From an uncultured Ruminiclostridium sp. (GTDB lineage: Bacteria > Bacillota > Clostridia > Oscillospirales > Ruminococcaceae): 64,000 nucleotides of DNA. Positions 42,104 to 51,315 of this stretch are shown piece by piece (the stretch's first letter is position 1; each line of letters starts with the position of its first letter). Made by a program: the position numbers and the translations under genes. The notes below the pieces were generated by a model that was not told the origin of the DNA, did not search any database, and saw only the letters and a program-made list of their open reading frames with translations. The stretch spans positions 62,001 through 126,000 of the forward strand of contig CATLBH010000001.1 in assembly GCA_949878745.1 (NCBI GenBank), in the 5' to 3' direction.

Positions 42104-42156
42104 TACTAATCTTTAATATTGCAGACTAATTTCTATAATATGACCAAAGATTAGTA
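42104..42156 (+). repeat. TNA element, fused single-hairpin derivative, copy H, at the mntP stop
   Basis: Left arm TACTAATCTTTAATAT comes from hairpin 1, right arm TGACCAAAGATTAGTA from hairpin 2, so the middle was deleted. TTA on both sides (42101-42103, 42157-42159); the right TTA is the stop codon (TAA) of the leftward mntP gene. Confidence 0.65.
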
Positions 42157-42750
42157 TTAGCCGCCGAAAAACATATGCTCGATAAAGACCTTAATTCCTA
42201 TTCCCACTAAAATCAGGCCGCCGAAAATTTCCGCTTTGCTGCCCAGAAGCTGGCCGAACTTTTTGCCGGAAAAAACGCCGGCGAGGCTTATTGCGAAAGT
42301 AATTATGCCTATCAGGAGGACGGCTGTCAGGATATTGACGTTTGGGAGGGCGGCGAAGCTTACGCCTACTATCAGGGCGTCTATGCTTGTGGCTATCGAT
42401 TGTACCATAAGCGCTCCGAAGGAGAGCTTGAAGGGCTTTTCTTCGCTTGCGCCGACGGTTTTTTTGCTTTCCTTAAGCTCCTTTATTCCGTCGAATATCA
42501 TTTTTCCGCCGATAAAGCCGAGGAATATCAGGGCGATGTAGTGATCAAACTCGCTTATGACGGATTCGAAGGCAGTGCCCAAAAAATAACCGATGGTGGG
42601 CATTAAGGCTTGAAACAGGCCGAAGGAAAAGGCGATAGATAAGGCGGCCTTGGGGCTGCTTTTTTTCATGGTCAAGCCGTTGCCTATGGAGACCGCGAAA
42701 GCGTCCATGGCAAGTCCCACCGAAAGAAGGATCAATTCGATAAGTCCCAT
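42157..42750 (-). CDS. mntP: Manganese efflux pump MntP
   Basis: 197 residues, six membrane segments in two similar halves, with the family motifs LSVGLAMDAFAVSIGNG at the N-terminus and SIATSIDALIVGVSFA in the second half; the paired aspartates are the metal path. It exports Mn2+ to prevent overload. No yybP-ykoY manganese riboswitch is seen in the short upstream gap. Its stop codon coincides with a repeat element's target duplication. Confidence 0.93.
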   Translation of the reverse strand: MGLIELILLSVGLAMDAFAVSIGNGLTMKKSSPKAALSIAFSFGLFQALMPTIGYFLGTAFESVISEFDHYIALIFLGFIGGKMIFDGIKELKESKKTVGASEEKPFKLSFGALMVQSIATSIDALIVGVSFAALPNVNILTAVLLIGIITFAISLAGVFSGKKFGQLLGSKAEIFGGLILVGIGIKVFIEHMFFGG

Positions 42751-42844
42751 TTTTATGACCGTTCCTTTCCTTTTGAGGAAGTGTTTGAAAATCGAAGATT
42801 TTTCAAACTTTATCTCTTTAATGCTAATAATTTACCAGTTCCGT

Positions 42845-43756
42845 TTAATCCGGTCGCCCAGTTGCCCCTTTCCATTGGCGGAAAAACTCGGTAAAGGTCG
42901 AATACCGTTCGTGCTTGGCGGGACTTACGGCCTTGGCCGCGACTCTGTAGCTTTCTTCGTTTAACTGCCAACGGGCAAGCGAACAGGGGAGAAAACGATT
43001 GTTACTGTACCTTTGACGGATTTCTTCATCGGAAAAGTTTCCGAAAAACTCAAAGATCAGTGCCCCCAAAGTGAAAATATTAGTCCGTTCGTCGATTTCG
43101 CCGCCTTCCGTGTATTCTTCGGGGGCCTTCAATCTCTTTGTACCGAACCATTGTTCGCCTTTATCGTTGACAACGGGAGCTTTTCTGAAAAAGTCAATGT
43201 CGCAGACGGTGGTTTTGTCCGTTAAAAAATCGTACATAATGCTCCCGTCATAAAAATCAACGGCAACATACCCCTTTCGATTTACGTTTTCCAAAAAAGA
43301 AAACAAAACGTCTACCGCTTTCAGCTTTTTGGCGTGGTCAAGGTCTTTAAATCTATCCTTGGGGCTTTTAAGAGCCGTATCCTTTCGGTATTTTTCAAAA
43401 TTCCAATGGTCAAATAAGCATTCGCCCTCAGCCCATTCAAACACCGCAACATAAAATTGATTGTAATCGTATTCCTCGATAATTTTAATCAAATTGGGGT
43501 GGGATAAATCATAATACAGATGGACGGCTTCTTTAAGAATCTCCACGGATTCCTTCGGGGAAACCTCGGCTTCAATTGTATTTACTCCCGCGATTTTACA
43601 AAAATACTTTTTTTCGCCGTCCTCCATACCTAAGCAAATGCAGCCGGAGCCGGTTTCGTCCACGACCCAAAAGGCCGTGCCGTATTTTTTCAGCCATGTA
43701 AAATCCTGCGTTTCCTTAAGTCTGAATTCGACGGAATCAAGCTTGTTGATTATCAT
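42845..43756 (-). CDS. Divergent protein-kinase-like protein
   Basis: 303 residues with the outline of a Ser/Thr kinase: FWVVDETGSGCICLG in place of the glycine loop, KKYFCKIAG (candidate ATP-binding Lys), LSHPNLIKIIEEY, a catalytic-loop equivalent YVAVDFYDGSIMY (HRD reduced to VAVD, Asn replaced by Ser), CDIDFF where DFG is expected, and LKAPEEYTEGGEIDERTNIFTLGALIFEF like the APE-to-F helix region. Activity is possible because the Lys and both Asp remain, but it is atypical. No membrane segment and no PASTA. Substrate unknown; the next gene downstream is mntP. Confidence 0.75.
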   Translation of the reverse strand: MIINKLDSVEFRLKETQDFTWLKKYGTAFWVVDETGSGCICLGMEDGEKKYFCKIAGVNTIEAEVSPKESVEILKEAVHLYYDLSHPNLIKIIEEYDYNQFYVAVFEWAEGECLFDHWNFEKYRKDTALKSPKDRFKDLDHAKKLKAVDVLFSFLENVNRKGYVAVDFYDGSIMYDFLTDKTTVCDIDFFRKAPVVNDKGEQWFGTKRLKAPEEYTEGGEIDERTNIFTLGALIFEFFGNFSDEEIRQRYSNNRFLPCSLARWQLNEESYRVAAKAVSPAKHERYSTFTEFFRQWKGATGRPD

Positions 43757-43792
43757 TTTGTTCTCCCTAAATTTTTGCGCAAGCTGCGAAAG

Positions 43793-44932
43793 CTAAGAAT
43801 TTTGCGTAAGCTGAGCAAGCCTTTCGGAATACTCCCTTCTGAATTCCTCAAAGGTTCCCGAATCAAGGTTTTCTCTGATTTTTTCAAGGAGGGTGTTGTA
43901 AAAATAAAGGTTGTGCTGCACCGCAAGCCGTCCCGCAAGCTGTTCTCCGCACTTGAACAGGTGCCTTATATAGGAACGGGAGAAGTTGCGGCAGGTGGGG
44001 CAGTCGCAGTGTTCGTCGAGAGGCTTGTCGTCCAGGGTGTAGCAGCTGTTGTTCATATGGGTTATGCCGTTCCATGTGAATACGGTGGCGTGGCGGGCGT
44101 TGCGGCTGGGCATTACGCAGTCGAACATATCTATTCCTCTGGCCACCGCTTCGATTATGTTTGAGGGGGTACCCACGCCCATAAGGTATCGGGGCTTGTT
44201 TACGGGCATATGCTCGGTAAGTATGTCCAGAATATGGTACATAACCTCCGTAGGCTCTCCCACCGCAAGGCCGCCCACCGCATAGCCGTCCATATCCAGC
44301 TCGGAGATGTCCTTCATATGCTGAATTCTCAGATCGTCATAAGTGCCCCCCTGATTTATGCCGAAAAGAAGCTGGCTTCTGTTTATGGTTCCCTCAAGGG
44401 AATTCAGCCTTTCCATTTCGGCCTTGCACCTTTGCAGCCAGCGAGTGGTGCGGTTTATGGAATTTATCACGTATTCCCGCGGGGAGGGGTTTTCTATGCA
44501 CTCGTCAAAGGCCATGGCGATGGTGGAGGCCAGATGGGACTGGATTTGCATGCTTTCCTCGGGTCCCATAAATATCTTTCGGCCGTCGATATGGCTGTTG
44601 AAGTACACGCCCTCTTCTTTGATTTTACGCAGCTTGGACAGAGAAAATACCTGAAATCCTCCGCTGTCGGTGAGAATGGGACTTTGCCAGTTCATAAATT
44701 TGTGGAGTCCGCCCATTTTGTATATCACCTCGTCGGTGGGTCGAAGGTGCAAGTGATAGGTATTGCACAGTTCCACCTGACATTTAAGCTCCTTCAGCTC
44801 GGGGGAGGAGATTCCGCCCTTTATCGCGGCGGAGGTGCCAACGTTCATAAAAAAGGGACTTTGGATTACGCCGTGGACGGTGGTGAGCTCGCCGCGGCGG
44901 GCTTTGTTTTCGGTTTTTATAAGCTTGAACAT
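43793..44932 (-). CDS. tgt: tRNA-guanine transglycosylase
   Basis: 379 residues; swaps the wobble guanine (G34) of tRNAs with GUN anticodons for the queuosine precursor preQ1. TDSGGFQVFSL (nucleophile region), FDCVMPSRNARHA, and the zinc site CDCPTCRNFSRSYIRHLF with the later His are all present. Length is normal. Separated from queA by a NUDIX gene in the same direction. Confidence 0.97.
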   Translation of the reverse strand: MFKLIKTENKARRGELTTVHGVIQSPFFMNVGTSAAIKGGISSPELKELKCQVELCNTYHLHLRPTDEVIYKMGGLHKFMNWQSPILTDSGGFQVFSLSKLRKIKEEGVYFNSHIDGRKIFMGPEESMQIQSHLASTIAMAFDECIENPSPREYVINSINRTTRWLQRCKAEMERLNSLEGTINRSQLLFGINQGGTYDDLRIQHMKDISELDMDGYAVGGLAVGEPTEVMYHILDILTEHMPVNKPRYLMGVGTPSNIIEAVARGIDMFDCVMPSRNARHATVFTWNGITHMNNSCYTLDDKPLDEHCDCPTCRNFSRSYIRHLFKCGEQLAGRLAVQHNLYFYNTLLEKIRENLDSGTFEEFRREYSERLAQLTQNS

Positions 44933-44939
44933 TTTGTGT

Positions 44940-45440
44940 TTATTCCTTTTGATTATTTTTTTTAAATCCTTCCTCCACCGTCACGATATGAGTTATGCCG
45001 TCTGGTATGCAAAGCGCCTTTTCGGACAGCCAAATAGGATATATCTCCTTATCGGCGCAGAATTCCTTATCCGCCAGATCGACAAGGCACAATTCGGCTT
45101 CGTTTCCGTCGCACCTTTCGGCGGAAAAGTCTATTTCTTCAAAGGGGAAGTGCTTTACAAGCCAATAGAAGGCGAGCTCGTGAAAATCGGTGCCGCCGTC
45201 GTTGAAAAAGTTTTCCTGAACAAAGGCCAATCGGTCAAGCTCGGCTTTTACGCCGGTTTCTTCGCGGATTTCTCTCAAAAGGGCCTGTTGGGAGGATTCG
45301 CCGAAGTGGGGGCGGCCGCCGACGGTGTAATACCAATTGAAGCGTTTGTTGTGGACCATAAGGAGCTTGGTGCCGGTTATGATCAGAGCGCCGACGCGGT
45401 AATTGAAGGTGCCTTGGGGGGTTTTGAAGGTGGTGTCCAT
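44940..45440 (-). CDS. NUDIX hydrolase
   Basis: 166 residues. A complete Nudix box, GRPHFGESSQQALLREI followed by REETGV, at about residues 47-69, which binds Mg2+ for cleaving nucleoside diphosphate compounds. Substrate cannot be told. It sits between tgt and queA (gaps of 7 and 16 bases), so it is co-transcribed with the queuosine genes; whether it serves that pathway is unknown. Confidence 0.92.
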   Translation of the reverse strand: MDTTFKTPQGTFNYRVGALIITGTKLLMVHNKRFNWYYTVGGRPHFGESSQQALLREIREETGVKAELDRLAFVQENFFNDGGTDFHELAFYWLVKHFPFEEIDFSAERCDGNEAELCLVDLADKEFCADKEIYPIWLSEKALCIPDGITHIVTVEEGFKKNNQKE

Positions 45441-45456
45441 TTTGGTTTTCCTTTCA

Positions 45457-46476
45457 CTATAGTATAATCATCGCGTCGCCGAAGCTGAAAAATCTGTAGC
45501 GTTCGCGGATGGCTTCTTGGTATGCCGAAAGGGTTTTTTCTCTGCCCAGAAAGGCGCTGACCAACATTATAAGGGTGCTTTCGGGGAGGTGGAAGTTGGT
45601 TATTAAGCCGTCGATTACCTTGAATTTATAGCCTGGGTAAATGAAGATTCCCGTGTCGGCGCTGCAGGCCTTAATCCCGCCCGATTGGGCGGCGGATTCG
45701 AGGGTTCGGCAGCTGGTGGTGCCTACGGAGATTACACGGCCGCCGTTTTGCTTGCACAGGTTTATTTTGTCGGCGGTTTCTTTTGGGATCGAATAATGCT
45801 CCACGTGCATTTTGTGGTCGAGGATATTGTCTTCTTTTACGGGGCGGAAGGTGCCCAAGCCCACGTGGAGGGTAACGTAGGCGGTATCCACGCCTTTTTC
45901 CTTAAGGCTTTCAAAGACGTTTTCGGTAAAATGAAGTCCCGCCGTGGGGGCGGCGGCGGAGCCTTCCTCGCGGCAGTAGACGGTGTTGTATCTGTCCTTT
46001 TCCTTAAGCTTTTCTTTGATATAGGGGGGGAGGGGCGTTTGACCGATTCTGTCCAATACCTCGAAAAAATTGCCTCTGCAATTAAACTTTACTATACGGT
46101 TTCCGCCCTCTGCAACGTCAAGTATACGGGCGGAAAGCTCTTCGGAAAACTTTACCTCTGTTCCGACTTTCAGGCGGCGGCCGGGGCGAACCATTACCTC
46201 CCATTTATCCGCTTCGATTTGCTTTAGGAGAAGGAATTCCACATTTACGCCGGTGGAGGGCTTTACGCCGTAGATGCGGGCGGGGAAAACCTTCGAATCG
46301 TTTAATACCAGCAAGTCGCCTTTTTTAAGGTATCGGCATATATTGTAAAAGCGGTCGTGGATTATGCCGCCGGTTTCACGGTCTATTTTCATAAGCCTTG
46401 AACTGTCTCTCGGCTCTATGGGAGTCTGGGCTATCAGCTCCTCGGGAAGGTTGTAGTAGAAATCGGATTTTTGCAC
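45457..46476 (-). CDS. queA: S-adenosylmethionine:tRNA ribosyltransferase-isomerase
   Basis: 339 residues; adds the epoxycyclopentane unit from SAM to preQ1-tRNA. Motifs [51 protein letters not shown] and [18 protein letters not shown] are all present. Length is normal. First gene of the queA-NUDIX-tgt run; no preQ1 riboswitch seen upstream, only R-family repeat DNA. Confidence 0.97.
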   Translation of the reverse strand: MQKSDFYYNLPEELIAQTPIEPRDSSRLMKIDRETGGIIHDRFYNICRYLKKGDLLVLNDSKVFPARIYGVKPSTGVNVEFLLLKQIEADKWEVMVRPGRRLKVGTEVKFSEELSARILDVAEGGNRIVKFNCRGNFFEVLDRIGQTPLPPYIKEKLKEKDRYNTVYCREEGSAAAPTAGLHFTENVFESLKEKGVDTAYVTLHVGLGTFRPVKEDNILDHKMHVEHYSIPKETADKINLCKQNGGRVISVGTTSCRTLESAAQSGGIKACSADTGIFIYPGYKFKVIDGLITNFHLPESTLIMLVSAFLGREKTLSAYQEAIRERYRFFSFGDAMIIL

Positions 46477-46589
46477 GGGGTTCTTTTCCTCCTGAATTTA
46501 CTGCTGAATTGTTGCTAAAAGATAATTATAGCATATTTTTTTGGGGGTATCAATAGTCAATAATAAACAAATTTATTGTGGGTGGGGGA

Positions 46590-47240
46590 GATTGGCGGCG
46601 CAGCCGCGAACGGAGCGGGAGCGGAGTGCGCCGACGCGGAGCGAATGCGGAGCGGCGACAAATTTTCCGTTAGGAAAATTTGGGCTGCGCCCCCTGCTGT
46701 TGGGTAGTTTTGGCGTAGGAGTAGGCTTTACTGATGGGGTGGGCTGCGGAGGGGGATTGGCAAGATAGAAACAAAGTTTTTCACGGGTACGCAATCATCG
46801 GCAATAACTGATGGGACAACAACATTATTGGGAGAAAAGGGTTTTATGGGAGCGGTTATATAAAGGAAACAAGCTAAGAGTAAAAAAATATACGATAATG
46901 GCAATCATCGGAACAACATTTTATGCGAGTGAAACCTATATTGACAATAAAACACCCAGAGGGGGGGTAAGGAAGGGATTCTTAAGGTGAAACCTAAGGG
47001 GGGGAGAGTGGGGAACAGGCTCCGCCGATTATGCAATTTCAAGACAAAACGGTAAACATTTTTATTAAAACAACATTGCGGAGTCTGTATTGCGGAGTCT
47101 GTTCACCTTCTCCCCCCTTTGGTGTCACCTTAAGCCCCCCGCGGGAGCGGCTCTGCACGGCTTGTGCATTAAATAAAGGATTGTAAAAAGGAATCGACCT
47201 TCGATAAGAACCTTCCCCCCCTTGCGGCAAGCAAAACTTA
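46590..47240 (+). repeat. R-family composite non-coding repeat, full copy
   Basis: Left module as at 13636 (GGCGCAGCC ... GGGCTGCGCC with AAATTTTCC hairpin), AT-rich middle, CCAGAGGGGGGG block, then the central module: GGTGAAACCTAAGGGGGGG, AACAGGCTCCGC ... GCGGAGTCTGTT, TCTCCCCCCTTTGGTGTCACC, and finally ATCGACCTTCGATAAGAACC with a CTTGCGGCAAGC tail. No believable open frame. It ends just upstream of the lysine riboswitch promoter. Confidence 0.65.
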
Positions 47241-47253
47241 TTTATCTCCCCTC

Positions 47254-47282
47254 TTGACAAACGCCGTCCGTTGTGATATGAT
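47254..47282 (+). promoter_or_regulatory. Promoter of the lysine/DAP operon
   Basis: TTGACA (47254-47259), 17-base spacer, TATGAT (47277-47282), a few bases before the riboswitch begins. Confidence 0.8.
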
Positions 47283-47288
47283 TTATTT

Positions 47289-47520
47289 TGGATAGAGGCG
47301 CGGTCTTGATCAGTACTTTTCGCGTTAACGGGTCTGTACGCGGCGGAAAGGAAAGGCAATGCCGCCGAAAAAGCGGCTGACAGACACGGTTCGCTTTTGG
47401 CTTCGGCGCCGAACAGGGTCGAGGCTGTCATCGCTGCGCAGGGCGCGGATGGAGAGCTATCGGCAATATTGCCCTATGATATGTTTTCTTTATCCGACCC
47501 ACCGCGAGTCGGTTTTTTTA
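47289..47520 (+). ncRNA. Lysine riboswitch (L box) with terminator
   Basis: Conserved L-box pieces in order: GGATAGAGGCGCGG, GATCAGTA, GGAAAGG, AATGCCGCCGAA with the following GCGGCTGACAG, and a closing Rho-independent terminator CCGACCCACCGCGAGTCGG plus a T7 run at 47494-47519. Binding of lysine should favour the terminator and switch off asd-dapA-dapB. The gene order behind it confirms the call. Confidence 0.93.
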
Positions 47521-47583
47521 TTGCTCCCGAAAAAATAAAAAAATTGATATAAGCAATAGGCTGAAAAAGGAAGGAATACGGCT

Positions 47584-48663
47584 ATGAAAAATTATAAGGT
47601 AGGCATAATAGGCGCCACGGGAATGGTAGGACAGCGTTTCGCGCTTCTTCTGGAAAATCACCCTTGGTTCAAGGTTACGGCGCTGGCCGCTTCTCCCCGT
47701 TCGGCGGGAAAGACCTATAAGGAAGCGGTGGGGGAAAGATGGCTGCTGGATAAGCCTATGCCCGAGTCTATGAAGGACATTGTTGTAATGGACGCCACGG
47801 CGGATATTGAAATAATAGCTTCGGCCGTGGATTTTGTTTTCTGCGCCGTGGATATGAAGAAAGACGAGATAAAGGCTTTGGAAGAGGCTTACGCGAAGCA
47901 CGAGTGCCCCGTTATGTCCAACAATTCCGCAAACCGCTTTACCGACGACGTGCCCATGATAATTCCGGAAATAAACGACGGGCATATGGAGATAGTTCAG
48001 GCGCAGAAAAAGCGTTTGGGAACCGAAAGGGGCTTTATTTCGGTAAAGTCCAACTGCTCCATACAAAGCTATGTGCCCGCGCTGAGTCCCCTCAGAAAAT
48101 TCGGGATAAAGAACGTGCTCGCCTGTACCTATCAGGCAATTTCGGGGGCGGGAAAGACTTTTGAAACCTGGCCCGAAATGGTGGATAACCTTATACCCTA
48201 TATCGGCGGGGAGGAAGAAAAATCGGAACAGGAGCCCCTTAAGGTATGGGGCAGAATCGAGAGAGACAAGATCGTAAAGGCGGAAAACCCGCTTATCACC
48301 ACTCAGTGTCTGAGAGTTCCCGTATCGGACGGACACTTCGCGGCGGTGTTTGTTAATTTCGAAAACAAGCCCTCGAAAGAGGAGATACTCAATATCTGGA
48401 AGGAATTCGGCGGCGCGCCTCAGGCGCTTAAGCTGCCCTCCGCCCCCAAGCAGTTCATACACTATTTTGAAGAGGACAATATGCCCCAAACCAAGCTCCA
48501 CCGCAATCTGGAAAACGGTATGGCGGTGAGCGTGGGAAGGCTGAGAGAGGACAGCATTTTTGACTATAAATTTGTATGTCTTTCCCACAATACGCTGAGG
48601 GGCGCCGCGGGCGGCGGGGTTCTGATGGCGGAGCTGTATGCCGCCAAGGGATATTTTGACTGA
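47584..48663 (+). CDS. asd: Aspartate-semialdehyde dehydrogenase
   Basis: 359 residues; reduces aspartyl phosphate to the semialdehyde for lysine, threonine and methionine. N-terminal NADP site GIIGATGMVGQRFALLL, catalytic cysteine in KSNCSIQSYVPAL, and RVPVSDGHFAAV near the C-terminal third. The length matches the archaeal/fungal-like Asd subfamily (about 350-365) rather than the E. coli type. First gene behind the lysine riboswitch; AAAGGAAGG upstream of the ATG. Confidence 0.96.
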   Translation: MKNYKVGIIGATGMVGQRFALLLENHPWFKVTALAASPRSAGKTYKEAVGERWLLDKPMPESMKDIVVMDATADIEIIASAVDFVFCAVDMKKDEIKALEEAYAKHECPVMSNNSANRFTDDVPMIIPEINDGHMEIVQAQKKRLGTERGFISVKSNCSIQSYVPALSPLRKFGIKNVLACTYQAISGAGKTFETWPEMVDNLIPYIGGEEEKSEQEPLKVWGRIERDKIVKAENPLITTQCLRVPVSDGHFAAVFVNFENKPSKEEILNIWKEFGGAPQALKLPSAPKQFIHYFEEDNMPQTKLHRNLENGMAVSVGRLREDSIFDYKFVCLSHNTLRGAAGGGVLMAELYAAKGYFD

Positions 48664-48666
48664 TTA

Positions 48667-48769
48667 TACCAATCTTTAATCAAGTTGTAGACTTGATTAA
48701 AGATTGCACCCCAAACACTAATCCTTGATCCTCCTTTTTACTTGTCTATAATTCGATCAAAGATTAGTA
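48667..48769 (+). repeat. TNA double-hairpin element, copy I, inside the lysine operon
   Basis: TTA before, TTG after. Hairpin 1 is a perfect 16-bp stem CAATCTTTAATCAAGT / ACTTGATTAAAGATTG with loop TGTAG; linker CACCCCAAACACTAATC; hairpin 2 arms end in TTGATC / GATCAA with a loop containing TTGTCTATAATTC. Begins three bases after the asd stop and ends 22 bases before dapA. Confidence 0.78.
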
Positions 48770-48791
48770 TTGAACAGAAGGAGAAGCTCAT

Positions 48792-49679
48792 ATGAGTGAC
48801 AATACCATATTTACCGGAGCGGGAGTGGCGATAGTTACCCCCTTTAACAAGGACGGCTCGGTCAGCTTCGATAAGCTGGGAGAGCTTATTGAGACACAGA
48901 TAGCGGAGGGAATCGACGCGCTGATTGTATGCGGCACCACAGGCGAATCCTCCACCCTTACCGACGAAGAGCATATCGAATGTATCAGATACGCCGTGGA
49001 AAAGACCCGCGGGAGGATTCCCGTTATCGCGGGAACGGGCAGCAACGATACCGCCTATGCAAAAGAAATGTCAATGGACGCGGAAAAGGCGGGGGCGGAC
49101 GCTTTGCTTCTGGTTACTCCCTATTACAACAAGACCTCTCAGAGGGGGCTTGTGGCGCACTTTACCGCCATCGCCGACTCGGTGAATATTCCCGTAATAC
49201 TTTATAACGTGCCCTCAAGAACGGGGTGTAAAATAGAAATTTCCACCTATAAGGAATTGGCGAAGCACAGAAACATTCGGGCGACTAAGGAGGCCTGCGG
49301 CGACATAAGCTTTGTGGCGCGGCTGGCGGCGGAAACCGACCTGGACATATATTCGGGAAACGACGACCAGACGGTGCCCGTTATGTCCTTGGGAGGCAAG
49401 GGAGTTATCTCGGTGGCTTCCAACATCATTCCGAAGGAAATGCACGAAATGGCGTATTACGCTTTAAAGGGGGATTTCGGGAAGGCGGCTCAAATGCAGC
49501 TGAAATATCTCGGACTTATGAACGCGCTGTTTTGCGACGTTAATCCCATTCCCGTAAAGGAGGCTATGAACCTTATGGGAATGGACGTGGGAAAATGCAG
49601 ACTTCCTCTGGTAAGTCCGGAGGAGAGCAAGGTAGAGCTTTTAAGAAACGAGCTTGAAAGATTCGGGCTTTTAAAATAA
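48792..49679 (+). CDS. dapA: 4-hydroxy-tetrahydrodipicolinate synthase
   Basis: 295 residues; condenses pyruvate with aspartate semialdehyde. CGTTGESSTLTDEEH, the tyrosine region YNVPSRTGCKIE, and the Schiff-base lysine in RATKEACGD are present. Length is normal. Second gene of the operon; dapB follows after 23 bases. Confidence 0.97.
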   Translation: MSDNTIFTGAGVAIVTPFNKDGSVSFDKLGELIETQIAEGIDALIVCGTTGESSTLTDEEHIECIRYAVEKTRGRIPVIAGTGSNDTAYAKEMSMDAEKAGADALLLVTPYYNKTSQRGLVAHFTAIADSVNIPVILYNVPSRTGCKIEISTYKELAKHRNIRATKEACGDISFVARLAAETDLDIYSGNDDQTVPVMSLGGKGVISVASNIIPKEMHEMAYYALKGDFGKAAQMQLKYLGLMNALFCDVNPIPVKEAMNLMGMDVGKCRLPLVSPEESKVELLRNELERFGLLK

Positions 49680-49702
49680 TTAAATTGAGAGGACGTTAAA
49701 GG

Positions 49703-50455
49703 ATGACCGACATAGCCATCACGGGCGCCTGCGGGAAAATGGGCAGGGTAATCGCGGAGCTTGTAAAAGAGCGGGACGACTGTAGGATAAGCGCGGGGAT
49801 AGATATCAGGGGGGAAAAATACGGCGATTTTCCCGTTGTGGAAAAGGTTTTCGACCTGGCGGAGGTTCCCGGCGTGATAATAGATTTCTCTCACCCTTCG
49901 GCGTTGGAGGATCTTTTATCCTACTGTAAGATGAAAAGCGTTCCTTTGGTTATAGCGACCACGGGATATAACGAAGAGGAGATACAGAAAATAAAATTGG
50001 CTTCGGGGCAGATACCCGTATTTTTCACCTTTAATATGTCTCTAGGTATAAATCTTCTGGCCGATTTGGCCAAGAGGGCGGCGGAGATATTGGGGACGCA
50101 GTTTGACGTGGAGATAGTGGAGAAACACCACAATCTTAAAAAGGACGCTCCCTCGGGTACGGCGCTTATGCTGGCGGAGGCGGTAAACAAGGTTTACGGG
50201 GGCGGAAAAAAATACGTTTACGACCGCCACGGGGTAAGGAAGCCCCGCGACAGGGAGGAAATAGGAATAAGCTCTATCCGTGGGGGCACCATCGTTGGCG
50301 AGCATGACGTTATTTTCGCGGGTCACGACGAGGTGATCACGCTGTCTCATTCGGCTCAGTCGAAAGAGGTTTTCGCGGTGGGTGCGGTGAATGCGGCGAT
50401 GTATCTTAAGGGTTGCTCTGCGGGGCTGTACGATATGTCCGATTTATTGGGATAG
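49703..50455 (+). CDS. dapB: 4-hydroxy-tetrahydrodipicolinate reductase
   Basis: 250 residues. NAD(P) loop TGACGKMGRVIAELV, DFSHPSALEDLL, TTGYNEEE, and the substrate loop VEKHHNLKKDAPSGTA with its catalytic His/Lys. Length is normal. AGAGGACG precedes the ATG. Confidence 0.97.
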   Translation: MTDIAITGACGKMGRVIAELVKERDDCRISAGIDIRGEKYGDFPVVEKVFDLAEVPGVIIDFSHPSALEDLLSYCKMKSVPLVIATTGYNEEEIQKIKLASGQIPVFFTFNMSLGINLLADLAKRAAEILGTQFDVEIVEKHHNLKKDAPSGTALMLAEAVNKVYGGGKKYVYDRHGVRKPRDREEIGISSIRGGTIVGEHDVIFAGHDEVITLSHSAQSKEVFAVGAVNAAMYLKGCSAGLYDMSDLLG

Positions 50456-50463
50456 GATATTAG

Positions 50464-50552
50464 GGGTTCGCTGATTAAAGCGTGGCGTAACACAATCAGC
50501 TCCGTGAGTACGCTGCTTTGAACGGGGCTATTGTGTTTTAATCAGCGGTTCC
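50464..50552. repeat. P-family element downstream of dapB
   Basis: GGGTTCGCTGATTAAAGCG ... AATCAGCGGTTCC, flanked by TTAG on both sides (50460-50463, 50553-50556). Internal arms ACACAATCAG and related segments fold further. The right TTAG is part of the AGGAAAGG leader of the next gene. Confidence 0.7.
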
Positions 50553-50575
50553 TTAGGAAAGGAACGGTCATAAAT

Positions 50576-51016
50576 ATGACGGATATAAAGGTGTTTGAGG
50601 GAATAACCTTCGTTTCCTTCAACGAGAAATTGGGCGAAAGGATTTCCGCGTTCGAGATATTCCGAAAAATAGGGGATAACGGAATCGATATCGATATGAT
50701 ATCCGTGGATTTGGCGGTAAGCGACACGGTGTGCGTGGGGTTCACGCTGGCGGACGACGATCTGGCGAAAATGCTGCCGCTAACAAAGTCCGAAAGCATT
50801 ACCGCGCCCGCCGTTAACTGCGGGAATGTAAAGTTTGTGGTTAAATCGGAGGATATGATTAACTGTCCGGGATTCGCGGCGAGGATTTTTACGGCGCTGG
50901 GAGAGATAGGGTGTGTTCCGCTGATGATAACCACTGCGGTAGATGAAATATCGGTATTGGTTAGGGACAGCGACAGCGCGGACGTGGGGAAGGCGCTTGA
51001 AAAGCTGTTTCGGTAA
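50576..51016 (+). CDS. Stand-alone tandem ACT-domain protein
   Basis: 146 residues forming two ACT-like units (GITFVSFNEKLGERISAFEIF ... and VKFVVKSEDMINCPGFAARIFTALGEIG). They resemble the regulatory C-terminus of aspartokinase without the kinase. ACT domains bind amino acids. Position after asd-dapA-dapB suggests a lysine/DAP-related sensor, perhaps a regulatory partner for an aspartokinase encoded elsewhere (as the short beta subunit is in Bacillus). Start chosen at MTDIKVFEG after AAAGGAACGG. Confidence 0.75.
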   Translation: MTDIKVFEGITFVSFNEKLGERISAFEIFRKIGDNGIDIDMISVDLAVSDTVCVGFTLADDDLAKMLPLTKSESITAPAVNCGNVKFVVKSEDMINCPGFAARIFTALGEIGCVPLMITTAVDEISVLVRDSDSADVGKALEKLFR

Positions 51017-51315
51017 TTAAGGCAATCAAAAAAATAAAACAGGAGCGAAGCGACAAATGTCCTTTCCGCTTCCCTTTCGGAGTCCGAAAGGGAAGTAGGG
51101 GAGTCCGAAGGACAGGGGCGAAGCCACCAAGCGGGATTGTTTATTTGGGAATTCGCTTATGATAAGAATTAGGCGTTTTTATCGGCTGCGGCAGTACTTG
51201 CTCCGCTGCTGCGAAGATTTGTTTTTTCTATTGGGTAAGTGCTTGCCGCAAGGGTATAAGAACCCTTGCGGCAAGCAGTTCTCATAATAGTATAAAATGA
51301 AAGGAAGACGTGAAA
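51017..51315. other. Intergenic region rich in hairpins
   Basis: No gene seen. Two nested stems (CTTCCCTTTCGG / CCGAAAGGGAAG inside TCCTTTCCG / CCGAAGGA at about 51058-51112) and a strong hairpin GCTTGCCGCAAGGG / CCCTTGCGGCAAGC at about 51241-51277. The second resembles the outer end of the R-family repeats. Neither has a T-run; one may still end the lysine operon transcript. Confidence 0.5.

Noticed and set aside
47518-48588. 356-codon frame antisense to asd
   Set aside because: Runs from asd into the riboswitch terminator; no start signal and no domain.
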